A stretch of 64,000 nt of DNA from positions 4,278,001 to 4,342,000 of the forward strand of contig CBDHFM010000030.1 of the NCBI GenBank assembly GCA_965262505.1, in the 5' to 3' direction. The notes under the pieces are model-generated. The model was not told the origin of the DNA and did not search any database. It was given only the letters and a program-made list of their open reading frames with translations. Below are positions 57,637 through 64,000 of the stretch, piece by piece. The stretch's first letter is position 1, and each line of letters opens with the position of its first letter. This DNA is from JACPPO01 sp965262505. GTDB taxonomy: Bacteria > Acidobacteriota > Vicinamibacteria > Vicinamibacterales > UBA2999. The position numbers were made by a program, and so were the translations under genes.

Positions 57637-58434
57637 ATGAAGATCGCGGTCTGCATCAAGCAGGTCCCCACCCGAGAGTGGCAGCCCCGCCTTCGCGACG
57701 ACAGGACCTGGATTCGAGACCAGGATGTCAGCTACGAGATGAACGAGCCGGACGCCTATGCGCTCGAGGAGGCGCTGCGCCTTCGCGAGAAGCATGGCGG
57801 TGAGGTGGTCGTCTGCTCCGCCGGGCCCGCGCGCGTGCAGCAGGTGCTTCGGGAGGCGCTCGCGCGTGGCGCCAACCGCGCCCTGCACGTGGAGGACGAC
57901 GCGCTCGCGTCGGCTGACGCCGCTGTGAGCGCGGGCGCCCTGGCGGGGGCGATGGCGACGGAGCAGTTTGACCTCGTGTTGACCGGGCTGCAATCCGACG
58001 ATCAGGGACACGGCCAGACCGGAGTGGTGCTGGCGGAGCGGCTCGGCATCCCGCACTCCACGATCATCATGGAGATACAGGTGCAGGCGCCCGATGGCGG
58101 CCAGGTGGCCGGAGGCCGTCAGGACTCGCGAGTGCGAGTCAAGCGCGAGCTCGAAGGCGGCCGGTTTCAGTGGCTGGCCATGCCGCTGCCGGCGCTGCTG
58201 ACGATTCAGAGCGGCATCAACCAGCTGCGCTACGCGACGCTCAAGGGGATCATGGCCGCCAAGAAGAAGGAGATTCGGAAGGTGACGCTGCCCGCCGGCC
58301 TGCAGCCGTCGGAGCAGATCGTCGCGATCGCTCTGCCCACGCGGTCCAAGAAGACGCAGATGATGACCGGCTCACCCTCGGAAGCCGCGCGCGAGCTCGT
58401 CCGGCGGCTTCGGGATGAGGCCAGAGCGCTGTGA
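57637..58434 (+). CDS. etfB: Electron transfer flavoprotein beta subunit
   Basis: 265 residues. MKIAVCIKQVPTREW is the ETF-beta N-terminus; MNEPDAYALEEALRL, LVLTGLQSDDQGHGQTGVVLAE (AMP/FAD-adenosine binding region) and RYATLKGIMAAKKKEI (beta signature) follow. It forms a heterodimer with EtfA, accepting electrons from acyl-CoA and related dehydrogenases. Overlaps etfA by 4 bases. Confidence 0.95.
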   Translation: MKIAVCIKQVPTREWQPRLRDDRTWIRDQDVSYEMNEPDAYALEEALRLREKHGGEVVVCSAGPARVQQVLREALARGANRALHVEDDALASADAAVSAGALAGAMATEQFDLVLTGLQSDDQGHGQTGVVLAERLGIPHSTIIMEIQVQAPDGGQVAGGRQDSRVRVKRELEGGRFQWLAMPLPALLTIQSGINQLRYATLKGIMAAKKKEIRKVTLPAGLQPSEQIVAIALPTRSKKTQMMTGSPSEAARELVRRLRDEARAL

Positions 58435-59411
58435 TCCTTGTTGTTGCGGAGCAGCTCGACGGCACGCTCAACCGCGCCACATGGGAGGCCGTCGTTGCCG
58501 CGCAGCAGCTCGCCGGCGGTGACGCCGGTAGTGACGCTGTCACGATTGTCGTGCTCGGCGCCTCGGCCGGCAGCGCGGCGTCGCAGGAGTTGGCGGCAGC
58601 CGGCGTTGGCGACGTCCTCGTCGTTGCGGACCCGGCCCTCGAGATGTACACGCCCGATGCATATGTCATCGCGCTTGCGCAGGTGATCGCGTCCGTATCG
58701 CCGCAGATAGTCGCGCTTCCGCACACGTATCAGACGCGCGATTTCGCGCCGGCGCTGGCCGCGCGACTACACGTGCCGCTCATCACCGACGTGACGGGGA
58801 TCACGGGCACCGGCAGCGGCGCCACATTCACCCGTCCGATGTTCCAAGGCAAGCTGGCCGCCGAAGTCCGGCCGGTGGGCGCGGGCCCCTGTTTCGTCAC
58901 GTTTCAGATTGGCGCTTTTCGCGCGGACCAGGTGCGGAGGGGCGCCACGGCGTCAGCCGTCACGACCGCCGCGGTGACGATTGATCGATCGGCGATCCGC
59001 CAGGAGCCGGAAGCGCCGTTCCAGGAAGCGAAGCAGGCGGTCGATCTGAGCCAGGCGGCCAGAATTGTCGCGGTGGGGCGCGGCATCAAGTCGCAGGAGC
59101 ACCTGCCCGTCGCGCAGGCCCTGGCCAAAGCGCTCGGCGCCGAGCTCGCCGCCTCGCGCCCGATCTGCGACAGCGGCTGGTTGCCGATGGAGCGACAGAT
59201 CGGCAGTTCGGGTCAAACCGTCGCGCCTAAGTTGTACGTGGCGCTCGGCATCTCGGGCGCCATCCAGCACCTCGTCGGCATGAAGGGTTCTCACACGATC
59301 GTCGCGATCAACAAGGATGCTGACGCCCCCATCTTCGAGGTTGCGGACTACGGCGTCGTCGGAGATCTTTTCGAGATCGTGCCGGCGATTGTCGAGGAGA
59401 TCAAGAAATAG
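58431..59411 (+). CDS. etfA: Electron transfer flavoprotein alpha subunit
   Basis: 326 residues. The C-terminal FAD domain is clear: IVAVGRGIKSQEHLPVAQAL, SRPICDSGWLPMERQIGSSG (SRxxxDxGWxPxxxQVGQTG-type), ALGISGAIQHLVGMKGSHTIVAINKD and DYGVVGDLFEIVP. GTG start overlapping etfB. An ETF-quinone oxidoreductase follows, so electrons go to the quinone pool. Confidence 0.96.
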   Translation: MILVVAEQLDGTLNRATWEAVVAAQQLAGGDAGSDAVTIVVLGASAGSAASQELAAAGVGDVLVVADPALEMYTPDAYVIALAQVIASVSPQIVALPHTYQTRDFAPALAARLHVPLITDVTGITGTGSGATFTRPMFQGKLAAEVRPVGAGPCFVTFQIGAFRADQVRRGATASAVTTAAVTIDRSAIRQEPEAPFQEAKQAVDLSQAARIVAVGRGIKSQEHLPVAQALAKALGAELAASRPICDSGWLPMERQIGSSGQTVAPKLYVALGISGAIQHLVGMKGSHTIVAINKDADAPIFEVADYGVVGDLFEIVPAIVEEIKK

Positions 59412-59490
59412 CCACGAAGAGCACGGAAGCCACGAAGGTCACGATTTCTATCGAGGCTTCGTGTTCTTCGAGATCTTCGTGGCTTCGTGG
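59412..59490. repeat. Two-armed iterated-word element, CACGAAG family (copy 3)
   Basis: Starts CCACGAAG (59412-59419), iterates CACGGAAG, CACGAAGG; then TTCGTGTTCTTCGAGATCTTCG and ends CTTCGTGG (59483-59490), the exact complement of the start. It lies between etfA and the ETF-quinone oxidoreductase gene. Confidence 0.88.
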
Positions 59491-59498
59491 TTAATCGT

Positions 59499-61157
59499 AT
59501 GCAGCGAGAAACGCTTGAGGTCGACGTCCTGATCGTCGGCGGGGGTCCGGCCGGCCTGTCGGCGGCGATTCGGCTCGCGCAGCTGCAAGAACAGGAACCT
59601 GGCGGCCCGCTGTCGATCGCCGTCCTCGAGAAGGCGCGAGAGGCCGGCGCGCACATGCTGTCCGGCGCCGTGCTCGACCCGTCGGCGCTACGCGACCTGA
59701 TTCCGGACTTTCGAGCGAAAGGCGCGCCCCTCGCCGCCGAGGTGAGCCGCGACCGCGTCTACTTCCTCACCAGGAAGTCACATCTCTCGTTTCCCGTGGT
59801 CCCGCCTCCGCTGCGCAATCACGGCAACTACATCATCTCGTTGAACAGGTTCGTTCGATGGCTGGCCGATCAGGCCGAAGGCCATAGCATTGATTTCTTC
59901 ACCGGCTTCGCGGGGCAGGAGGTGCTCATAGACGAAGGGCGTGTCGTTGGTGTTCGCACGGGCGATCACGGGATCGACCGGCACGGTGAGCGGAAGCCGG
60001 CCTTCGAGCCCGGCGTCGACATCATGGCCAAGGTCACCATCCTCTGCGACGGCGTACGCGGCAATCTGACCAAGGAGCTGCGGCGGCGGTTTCAGCTTGG
60101 CCGCGGCCGGCAGCCAGAGCAGTTCGCGGTCGGGTTCAAGGAGCTGTGGGAGGTGCCTAGCGACCGCCTCGAAGCTGGCGCCGTCGTGCATTCGATGGGG
60201 TACCCGCTCCGGCACGATGAGTTCGGCGGCGGCTTCATCTACGCGTTGCCGGACGGCCAGCTGTCCGTCGGTTTCGTGGCCGGCCTCGACTACGAGGATC
60301 CGCTGTTCGATCCGCAGACGGCATTCAACCGTTTCAAGCAGCATCCCTTCGTGACGAAGCTGCTCGCCGGTGGCCAGATGATTCGCTACGGCGCCAAGGC
60401 GTTGCCCGAGGGCGGATGGAACACGATCCCCCAGCTTTACATGGACGGCGCGCTCATTGCGGGCGACGCGGGCGGGTTTCTCAACTCGATGCGGCTCAAG
60501 GGCATTCATCTCGCCATGCGGACCGGCATGCTGGCCGCCGAATCCGCCTTCGAGGCGATCAGGGAGGGCGACGTGACCGCGCGCACCCTCGCTCGCTACC
60601 GGGACAAGATCGATCGCAGCTCCGTGAAGACGGAGCTGTACCCGGTCCGCAACGTCCACCAGGCCTTTGGGCACGGCCTCTTCGCCGGCCTGGCTTTTGC
60701 TGGCCTCTCGCTGATCACCCGAGGATCATGGGTCGGGGACCTTCACGGCCGCGCGGGGCACGAACGGATGAAGACGCTCCGCCGGTATCACGGCGCGCAG
60801 CCGGCGGTCGCGTCGCAAAGCGACCCGACCGGCCAGCCGGAGGACCGGCGACTGACGTTCGACAAGCCCACCAGCGTCCACCTGTCTGGCACCGCGCATG
60901 ACGAGGATCAGCCGGCGCACCTGCTGGTGCACGCCGAGGTGTGCAGCTCGATCTGCGGAGCCGAGTACGGGCATCCCTGCACGCGGTTCTGCCCGGCGAA
61001 TGTCTACGAGATCGTGCAGGATCCCGATGGCCCACGGCTGCAGATCAACGCATCCAACTGCGTACACTGCAAGACGTGCGACATCATGGACCCGTACGCA
61101 GCGATCACCTGGGTCCCGCCGGAGGGCGGTGGCGGCCCCCAATACAATGGGATGTAG
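59499..61157 (+). CDS. Electron-transfer flavoprotein:quinone oxidoreductase
   Basis: 552 residues. FAD domain start VDVLIVGGGPAGLSAAIRL; AGAHMLSGAVLDPSAL; ALIAGDAGGFLNSMRLKGIH; C-terminal 4Fe-4S ferredoxin-like domain CPANVYEI and NCVHCKTCDIMDPYAAITWV, with Cys also in YGHPCTRFCP. It transfers electrons from ETF to (mena)quinone at the membrane, linking fatty-acid oxidation to respiration. ATG 59499 directly precedes the conserved part; a GTG 12 bases upstream is in the repeat. Confidence 0.95.
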   Translation: MQRETLEVDVLIVGGGPAGLSAAIRLAQLQEQEPGGPLSIAVLEKAREAGAHMLSGAVLDPSALRDLIPDFRAKGAPLAAEVSRDRVYFLTRKSHLSFPVVPPPLRNHGNYIISLNRFVRWLADQAEGHSIDFFTGFAGQEVLIDEGRVVGVRTGDHGIDRHGERKPAFEPGVDIMAKVTILCDGVRGNLTKELRRRFQLGRGRQPEQFAVGFKELWEVPSDRLEAGAVVHSMGYPLRHDEFGGGFIYALPDGQLSVGFVAGLDYEDPLFDPQTAFNRFKQHPFVTKLLAGGQMIRYGAKALPEGGWNTIPQLYMDGALIAGDAGGFLNSMRLKGIHLAMRTGMLAAESAFEAIREGDVTARTLARYRDKIDRSSVKTELYPVRNVHQAFGHGLFAGLAFAGLSLITRGSWVGDLHGRAGHERMKTLRRYHGAQPAVASQSDPTGQPEDRRLTFDKPTSVHLSGTAHDEDQPAHLLVHAEVCSSICGAEYGHPCTRFCPANVYEIVQDPDGPRLQINASNCVHCKTCDIMDPYAAITWVPPEGGGGPQYNGM

Positions 61158-61158
61158 G

Positions 61159-61308
61159 AGCCGGTTTCACGACCTCTGTCGCGGGTGGCCGCGGACAGGG
61201 CCGCCCCATTCGCGCCGCAGGCGCCTCTCTCGTGACAGGTGCTCTTGGCGCCGAGCACGAATGGGGCTGTCCGCGGCCAGGACCCGCCTGAAGGTTATGA
61301 AACCGGCT
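61159..61308. repeat. 150-bp palindromic, MITE-like element
   Basis: Nested inverted repeats: AGCCGGTTTC (61159-61168) with GAAACCGGCT (61299-61308); GGCCGCGGACA (61187-61197) with TGTCCGCGGCC (61268-61278); GCCCCATTCG (61203-61212) with CGAATGGGGC (61258-61267). Imperfect matches join the arms between these blocks. It fills the gap between the ETF-quinone oxidoreductase and the acyltransferase genes. No coding function was recognised and no target duplication is evident. Confidence 0.75.
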
Positions 61309-61319
61309 GTAGGCGATTG

Positions 61320-62009
61320 GTGACTGACAACTGGCGATCGTCGTGGGTCAAGCGCGCGCAGGTGACGGCTATCGCCGGCGTTGGGTATCCGCTCCTCAAC
61401 GCGCTCGGACACACGCTTCGGTGGCGCGTCGAGGGACTGCAACATCTCGACGCGATCCATGCGTCCGGCCGCCAGCCGGTCATGGCGTTCTGGCATGGCC
61501 GCATCCTTCCTGCCACCTTCTACTTCCGCCGCCGCGGCATCGTCGTCATCACCAGCGAGAACTTCGACGGCGAGTGGATCGCTCGAATCATCGAGCGTTT
61601 TGGCTATGGCACGGCGCGCGGGTCGACATCGCGCGGAAGCCTCAAGGCGATGCTTCAACTCGTGCGCGACATGGAGCGGGGGAGGCCGGCGGGTTTCACG
61701 CTGGATGGACCCCGTGGGCCTAAAGGCGTCGCGCAAACGGGCGCACTCTGGCTCGCCCGGACGACGGGGAATCCGGTGCTGCCGTTTCATCTCGAAGCGT
61801 CACGAGCCTGGACGTTGCGGAGCTGGGATCGGACGCAGATTCCACGGCCGTTCAGTACCGTGGCACTGGTGGTCGGTGCGCCCATGGACGTCGCGACGGA
61901 CGCGACCGACGCGGATGTCGAGCGGCACCGGATCGACCTCGAGGCGAGGCTTCGAGCGCTCGAGGAGCGAGCGTTCGCGATCCTGGGTCGGCGCCGGAGC
62001 CCGGACTAG
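61320..62009 (+). CDS. DUF374 lysophospholipid-acyltransferase-like protein
   Basis: 229 residues. Family signs: RQPVMAFWHGRILPATFYFRR, VVITSENFDGEWIARIIERFG, GSTSRGSLKAMLQLV and FTLDGPRGPKGVAQTGALWLA, in which the WHGR, S.hxDGE and DGPRGP blocks are conserved in DUF374. Likely acyl transfer to a lipid A or phospholipid precursor at the membrane; the substrate is unknown. GTG 61320 is the first start after the palindromic element. The stop overlaps the stop of the convergent SEC-C gene. Confidence 0.85.
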   Translation: MTDNWRSSWVKRAQVTAIAGVGYPLLNALGHTLRWRVEGLQHLDAIHASGRQPVMAFWHGRILPATFYFRRRGIVVITSENFDGEWIARIIERFGYGTARGSTSRGSLKAMLQLVRDMERGRPAGFTLDGPRGPKGVAQTGALWLARTTGNPVLPFHLEASRAWTLRSWDRTQIPRPFSTVALVVGAPMDVATDATDADVERHRIDLEARLRALEERAFAILGRRRSPD

Positions 62010-62257
62010 GGAATCTGGACGCCGTTGGCGTCGTGATAGTGGCCGTGTTCGGGGGACCAGACGCGAGTCAGGCCAGTGGACCGCTCCCCCGTAAATGAGG
62101 CAATCCCGGCGAGGATGGCGACAAGCACCGCTCCGCCGACGGCAAAGAGCATCATCCGGCTCTGCGCGCCGCCGCCACGCTCATTGGCTTCGCAGCATTT
62201 CTTGTATTTCCGGCCGCTGCCGCACGGACACAGGTCATTTCGTCCAGTTTTAGCCAT
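62006..62257 (-). CDS. SEC-C-motif protein with one membrane helix
   Basis: 83 residues. N-terminal SEC-C zinc motif TGRNDLCPCGSGRKYKKCC, then a basic hinge, one membrane helix (MMLFAVGGAVLVAILAGIAS) and a periplasmic-type tail with WSPEHGHYHD. AGGAAGAG precedes ATG 62257. The SEC-C motif binds zinc and is best known from SecA; here it stands as a small membrane-anchored protein. The tail pattern (VWSPEHGHYH) is common in short acidobacterial SEC-C proteins as I recall. Convergent with the acyltransferase, stops overlapping by 3 bases. Confidence 0.82.
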   Translation of the reverse strand: MAKTGRNDLCPCGSGRKYKKCCEANERGGGAQSRMMLFAVGGAVLVAILAGIASFTGERSTGLTRVWSPEHGHYHDANGVQIP

Positions 62258-62397
62258 TCGCTCTTCCTTCTTGCAACCTGACTGTAGCGCAAGTTTTCGC
62301 CGGAAGTCCACGATCGTGTTGCCATTCGACGCTGTGGGGAGACGCTGTGGGGATGTGCGCGGACTACAATCATCCTGTCAACCGGCGATTCCACGAC

Positions 62398-62493
62398 ATG
62401 ACCCTTGTGGCAACAGACCTGGCCGTCACGCTTCCCGAGGATCGTCCGGGCATGTTCCGCACCGCGCTTTCAGACTACGTGGCCGGAGGCTAG
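62398..62493 (+). pseudogene. Possible relic of an ACT-domain protein
   Basis: 31-codon frame containing ATDLAVTLPEDRPGMF, which resembles the first strand and EDRPG(x)L turn of small ACT-domain proteins, then diverges and stops. If correct it is a truncated remnant, like the crotonase relic at 26784. It lies 5 bases before the deacetylase-like gene. The match is short, so confidence is low. Confidence 0.35.
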
Positions 62494-62498
62494 AACCT

Positions 62499-63527
62499 GT
62501 GGCGCTGGCCATCTTCACATCCGATCGCTTTGCCGATCACCTGACCCCCGCAGGCCATCCCGAGCGCGTCGAGCGGGCCGAAGTGATGCAGATGGTCGCA
62601 TCGGAGTTTCGCCGGCGCGGCGGCTCGGTCCTTGAGCCGCGTCCGGCAAGGGACGAGGAGCTCGCGCGGATTCACGACCCGGCGTATCTCGGCGTGATCA
62701 GGGAGACCGCCGGCCGAGCGGTCGCGCTCGATCGCGACACCTTCACCTCTCCTGACTCGTTCGACATCGCGCTGCTGGCCGCCGGCGCCGTGCTGTCAGG
62801 CGTCGATCGCGTCCTCGACGCGGGACCCGGTGCGCGTGCATTCGCGATGGTGCGTCCGCCCGGTCATCACGCGGAACGCAACCGGGCCATGGGCTTCTGT
62901 CTCTTCAATAACGTGGCGGTCGGCGCCGCGCACGCGCGCGCCCGCGGGCTGTCCAGGGTGGCCATCGTCGACTACGACGTCCACCACGGTAACGGTACGC
63001 AGTGGGCTTTTTACGACGACCCCGCGGTCCTGTTCATCTCGTCGCACCAGTTTCCCTTCTACCCTGGGACCGGGGCGGCTCAAGACATCGGGTCCGGCCG
63101 CGGTGTGGGGTTCACCGCCAATTTCCCTCTTGAAGCCGGCGCGACCGACGCGGACTACGAGCGCGTGTATGCCACGGTCGCCGGAATGCTCCGACAGTTC
63201 CGCCCTGAATTGATCCTCCTGTCGGCCGGCTTCGATGCGCACGTGGACGACCCGCTCGGAGGCCTTCGCCTCACCACGCCGCAGTTCGGACGCCTGACGG
63301 CGCTCGTCGCGGCGGCGGCTGACGAGTGCTGCGAAGGGCGGTTTGTCGCGGTGACCGAAGGCGGCTACGACCTCGGGGCGCTCGCCGCGTCTCTTCGCAG
63401 TGTCATCGACGTCCTCGATGGATCGACCACGCTCGATGATGTGCCCGTTCCCGTTGGAGATACCCGCCGCGCCGAAGCCTCGCTTGCCGCCGTCCGGCCC
63501 CATCTCAGCAAGTTCTGGACGATATAA
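62499..63527 (+). CDS. Histone-deacetylase-like (AcuC/class II) amidohydrolase
   Basis: 342 residues. PAGHPERVERAEVM, AMVRPPGHHAERNRAMGFCLFNN (HH active pair), VAIVDYDVHHGNGTQWAFYDDP (DxHxG metal), FISSHQFPFYPGTG, LLSAGFDAHVDDPLGGL (second Asp) and VTEGGYDLGAL. Bacterial members act on acetyl-lysine, acetylpolyamines or as acetoin utilisation proteins; which applies is open. GTG 62499 lies 10 bases after GGAGG and begins the conserved part. Confidence 0.9.
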   Translation: MALAIFTSDRFADHLTPAGHPERVERAEVMQMVASEFRRRGGSVLEPRPARDEELARIHDPAYLGVIRETAGRAVALDRDTFTSPDSFDIALLAAGAVLSGVDRVLDAGPGARAFAMVRPPGHHAERNRAMGFCLFNNVAVGAAHARARGLSRVAIVDYDVHHGNGTQWAFYDDPAVLFISSHQFPFYPGTGAAQDIGSGRGVGFTANFPLEAGATDADYERVYATVAGMLRQFRPELILLSAGFDAHVDDPLGGLRLTTPQFGRLTALVAAAADECCEGRFVAVTEGGYDLGALAASLRSVIDVLDGSTTLDDVPVPVGDTRRAEASLAAVRPHLSKFWTI

Positions 63528-63528
63528 T
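63523..63528 (+). promoter_or_regulatory. Candidate -10 box for leuS
   Basis: TATAAT overlapping the stop codon of the deacetylase-like gene, 106 bases before the leuS ATG, with the GCACTGTG element in the leader. No -35 was identified. Confidence 0.35.
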
Positions 63529-63533
63529 CGTTC

Positions 63534-63622
63534 ACAGTGCACCGCGCACTGTGCCCTCAGTGCTTTGCACTGTGCCTTCTGTGTTTTGCACTGTGCGCTT
63601 TTGTACTTCGCACTTCGCACTT
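63534..63622. repeat. Iterated-word element, GCACTGTG / GCACTTCG family, before leuS
   Basis: CAGTGCACCGCGCACTGTGCC, TTGCACTGTGCC, TTGCACTGTGCGC, then CTTCGCACTTCGCACTTG. Repeats of 8-11 bp run almost continuously for 90 bases, ending just before the leuS start. Same style as the other iterated-word elements but a different word. Confidence 0.8.
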
Positions 63623-63628
63623 GTACCG

Positions 63629-64000
63629 ATGGAATACCGTCCTCAAGAGCTAGATCGAAAGTGGCAGCAGCGCTGGGCGGCGTCCCGCGCTTTTGAAGTC
63701 AGCACCGACCCATCGCGCCAGAAGTTCTACTGCCTCGAGATGTTCGCGTACCCGTCAGGACACGCGCATGTCGGCCACGTCCGGAACTACATCATCGGTG
63801 ACGTGATGGCGCGCACGAAGCGGATGCGGGGCTACAACGTGCTGCACCCCTTCGGGTGGGACGCCTTCGGGTTGCCCGCCGAGAACGCCGCGATCAAAGA
63901 CGGGATCCATCCGGAAGCCTCCACGCGCGGCAACATCGCGCACATGAAGGGACAACTGCAGCGGCTTGGGATCAGCTACGCGTGGGAGCGCGAGCTGGCG
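63629..64000 (+). CDS. leuS: Leucyl-tRNA synthetase, 3' end outside the window
   Basis: First 124 residues: YRPQELDRKWQQRW, FYCLEMFAYPSGHAHVGHVRNY with the class I HIGH variant HVGH, and GYNVLHPFGWDAFGLPAENAA. This is the standard LeuS N-terminus. The frame runs off the right edge. Confidence 0.96.
   Translation, partial: MEYRPQELDRKWQQRWAASRAFEVSTDPSRQKFYCLEMFAYPSGHAHVGHVRNYIIGDVMARTKRMRGYNVLHPFGWDAFGLPAENAAIKDGIHPEASTRGNIAHMKGQLQRLGISYAWERELA

Noticed and set aside
63534..63622. CRISPR array
   Set aside because: Repeats are 8-11 bp, variable, with no spacers of constant length and no cas genes; the same applies to the other iterated-word loci.
63534..63628. T-box riboswitch before leuS
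   Set aside because: No T-box sequence, specifier loop or terminator/antiterminator pair is visible.

Overview
The window reads as a GC-rich chromosomal segment of a Gram-negative (diderm) bacterium. It carries a BamA/Skp/LpxA outer-membrane set, two Lol-type ABC systems, a TonB protein and a TonB-dependent-receptor-like barrel. It also carries ClpC and the MerR-type heat-shock repressor HspR, and makes menaquinone by the futalosine route. That mix, with a VanZ-like protein beside a DUF6677-type membrane protein and a small Cys4 protein, suggests Acidobacteriota, probably class Vicinamibacteria. This placement is inference; no rRNA lies in the window.

Layout. 0-5 kb: 3' part of dnaK, a dnaJ-like gene and hspR (chaperone operon), then a DnaC-like ATPase and hemW. 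5-7 kb: two tandem paralogous exported proteins separated by a clean terminator, and a small barrel protein. 7-11.4 kb: meaB, a fused methylmalonyl-CoA epimerase/metallo-beta-lactamase ORF, an MTA-phosphorylase-type gene, a PfkB kinase and a small Cys4 protein. 11.4-24 kb is the accessory part, mostly on the minus strand: an outer-membrane barrel and a glycosyltransferase, a complete IS3-family element with 4-bp target duplication, a phosphodiesterase-like protein, a zinc-metalloprotease gene split by an in-frame TAG, an OmpA/DUF4892 protein, a lipoprotein gene split by an in-frame TAA, and a LolA-like/permease/ATPase operon. 24-32 kb: an IMP dehydrogenase-family enzyme, small membrane proteins, a truncated crotonase relic, ribH-nusB-lysS-lolC/E-lolD, and a hydroxyacid dehydrogenase. 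32-41.8 kb: clpC and envelope biogenesis (bamA, skp, a fabZ-lpxA fusion, lpxI, a Gfo/Idh oxidoreductase). 41.8-47.7 kb: futalosine menaquinone genes (an MqnE-like protein without the radical-SAM cysteines, mqnA, mqnC, an amidohydrolase, a UbiA prenyltransferase, ubiE/menG). 47.8-52.3 kb: tonB, a 27-residue membrane peptide ORF, miaA, hfq, deoB, dgt. 52.3-57.5 kb: yceD-rpmF-plsX-fabD-fabG-acpP-fabF. 57.6-61.2 kb: etfB-etfA-ETF:quinone oxidoreductase. 61.2-64 kb: a DUF374 acyltransferase, a SEC-C protein, an ACT-like relic, a histone-deacetylase-like enzyme and the start of leuS.

How the parts fit. The ETF pair and its quinone oxidoreductase would pass electrons from acyl-CoA dehydrogenases into the menaquinone made by the mqn cluster. 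The lpx, bam, skp and lol genes build the outer membrane. The fab genes supply acyl-ACP to lipid A and phospholipid synthesis.

The most unusual feature is a set of intergenic elements made of short iterated words (about 7-10 bp), often followed by their reverse complement. Word families recur: AATCCCAAA three times, CACGAAG three times, GAAAGTC three times, with single loci of AATCACG and GCACTGTG. They sit mostly inside operons, next to start codons or running into the C-terminal codons of genes. There is no stretch over 300 bases without a gene or described element; the longest plain gaps (14602-14859, 17157-17308, 34964-35150) show no convincing gene.
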